6,455 nucleotides of DNA from Bacillota bacterium (GTDB lineage Bacteria; Bacillota; Clostridia; Oscillospirales; CAG-272). Location of the stretch: assembly GCA_021199825.1 (NCBI GenBank), contig JAJQHI010000165.1:1-6455 (forward strand), read 5' to 3'. Both the position numbers and the translations under genes were made by a program. The notes beneath the pieces are model-generated. The model did not search any database, was not told where the DNA came from, and saw only the letters and a program-made list of their open reading frames with translations. Positions 5,665 through 6,455 of the stretch are shown piece after piece. Numbering within the stretch: position 1 is the stretch's first letter; the number at the start of each line of letters is the position of its first letter.

Positions 5665-6444
5665 TCAAATCACCCGCACGGGAGATGACTGTGAGGCGGC
5701 GTCAAGCGATACGCCATACCCCGCAATCGCCCCCGACACCTCAGACATCGCGAGAGTTCGGGTGTTGTTTTGCTCCGAGAGGTGCGCGAGCACAATTCGC
5801 TCAGCCCCGCATGAGGCAAGGTCAGCGGCAAGCTCCGCGCTCTGCTCATTTGAAAGATGCCCCCTTGGGGACAAAATTCGCTCCTTCAAAAAGTACGGAT
5901 ACGACCCGTGCATGAGCATATCGACGTCGTGGTTCGCCTCCATTATCAGGTGAGTGCAGCCCGAAAGCTCCCCCACAATCTCATCCGTTATGTGTCCTGT
6001 GTCGGTGAGAAGCCCCAAGGCGGCGGCACACCCGTCAAATGTGACCTTATATCCGACGCACATAGCTGCGTCGTGATAAGTGCGAAAGCTCTTTATGTGA
6101 ATCGCGGAAACAGTCTCCTCATATATGGGCGGATGCTCGATTATATTGAGGCTGAGCGCCTCCGAGGCGCTCTTTTCAAGCTTTTTCGCGGACGGCGCCG
6201 TCATATGAATCGGCACGTTCAGCCGTTTTGTGAGCGTTTCGAGCGCCGACACATGGTCGCGGTGCTCGTGCGTGATAAAGACGGACTTGATTTTATGCGT
6301 GTCCCCTCCTATCTCCGTAACCGTGCGCGAAAGCGAGAGATACGAGCCGCCCGCGTCAAGCAGTATCGCGTCATCCCCGTACTCTATGTAGGTCGAATTG
6401 CCCTTTGAGCCGGAGTACAGCGAATATACCTTTAGATTTTCCAT
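5665..6444 (-). CDS. walJ: MBL-fold metallo-hydrolase of the YycJ/WalJ type
   Basis: A 259-residue metallo-beta-lactamase-fold protein with the metal signature THEHRDH at 58-64 (His59, His61, Asp63, His64). Further likely metal ligands are His124, Asp148 in TDTGH and His221 in AHLSEQNN. SGSKGNS at 11-17 and RGHLSNEQSA at 194-203 are typical of the YycJ/WalJ subfamily. In Bacillus and relatives the gene closes the walRKHIJ cluster and has been linked to cell-wall and DNA-repair phenotypes; a 5'-to-3' exonuclease activity has been reported for YycJ. No signal peptide is seen, so it is cytosolic. The ATG at 6444 is fixed by an in-frame TAA two codons upstream (6448-6450). The ribosome binding site is weak (GGA about 8 nt upstream). 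It is the first gene of the operon visible here; the operon promoter lies outside the window. The symbol is by subfamily resemblance; no walRK genes are in view. Confidence 0.88.
   Translation of the reverse strand: MENLKVYSLYSGSKGNSTYIEYGDDAILLDAGGSYLSLSRTVTEIGGDTHKIKSVFITHEHRDHVSALETLTKRLNVPIHMTAPSAKKLEKSASEALSLNIIEHPPIYEETVSAIHIKSFRTYHDAAMCVGYKVTFDGCAAALGLLTDTGHITDEIVGELSGCTHLIMEANHDVDMLMHGSYPYFLKERILSPRGHLSNEQSAELAADLASCGAERIVLAHLSEQNNTRTLAMSEVSGAIAGYGVSLDAASQSSPVRVI
6154..6172. repeat. 19-bp perfect palindrome within walJ
   Basis: GAGCGCCTC and GAGGCGCTC flank a single C and are followed on the plus strand by TTTTC. The shape resembles a short rightward terminator antisense to walJ. The same 9-mers, in the opposite order with a 3-nt loop, form a hairpin at 5377-5397 in rlmH. 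Both encode Ser-Glu-Ala-Leu with the same codons, so codon preference is the simpler explanation. Confidence 0.4.
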
Positions 6445-6455
6445 TATTTATCCGT

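Noticed and set aside
5857..6408. 183-codon plus-strand frame opposite walJ, and a 168-codon frame at 4616-5122
   Set aside because: Both are antisense to well-supported genes, show no ribosome binding site and have arginine/proline-rich shadow composition.

Overview
The window looks like chromosomal DNA from a Gram-positive anaerobe of the Clostridia (Bacillota), probably an uncultured gut lineage near Oscillospiraceae or Christensenellales. The evidence is a Bacillota-type RlmH, a YycJ/WalJ-type metallo-beta-lactamase-fold protein, a membrane-anchored WG-repeat protein, fairly GC-rich coding DNA with AT-rich regulatory sites, and Shine-Dalgarno-type starts. The lineage is an inference from protein flavour and gene order, not from a database match.

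The left part (1-724) holds one rightward gene. A near-consensus sigma-A promoter with an extended -10 (83-112) reads into a purine phosphoribosyltransferase-like gene (164-724). The -35 hexamer sits in the loop of an 11-bp inverted repeat (72-101). Positions 1-71 carry no gene; only a T6 run at 11-16 and a small 5-bp hairpin at 41-54 are visible.

The 250-bp gap between the convergent genes (725-974) is almost filled by a composite inverted-repeat element (about 734-958). Each arm is built of two hairpins, and the arms are inverted copies of one another; the inner 24-bp block matches at 22 of 24 positions. A 17-bp palindromic stem lies in the centre. None of these hairpins has a good T-tract. 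The best intrinsic-terminator shape for rightward transcription lies further on, at 1015-1041, antisense within the 3' end of rsmG.

The rest (975-6444) is a tightly packed leftward operon. In transcription order it reads: walJ-like MBL-fold hydrolase, rlmH (23S rRNA methyltransferase), a WG-repeat membrane protein of unknown function, mnmG (tRNA wobble-U34 modification), rsmG (16S rRNA m7G527 methyltransferase). Junctions are a 5-nt gap, a 4-nt gap, an 8-nt overlap and a 4-nt GTGA overlap, so the genes are probably co-transcribed and partly translationally coupled. Three of the five genes modify the ribosome or tRNA at sites that affect decoding. In Bacillus-like genomes walJ-rlmH and mnmG-rsmG form two separate clusters near oriC, so this operon probably also lies near the origin and fuses the two. 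The WG-repeat protein is the only member without a known role and is the best candidate for something undescribed. No mobile gene, CRISPR array, tRNA or rRNA was seen.
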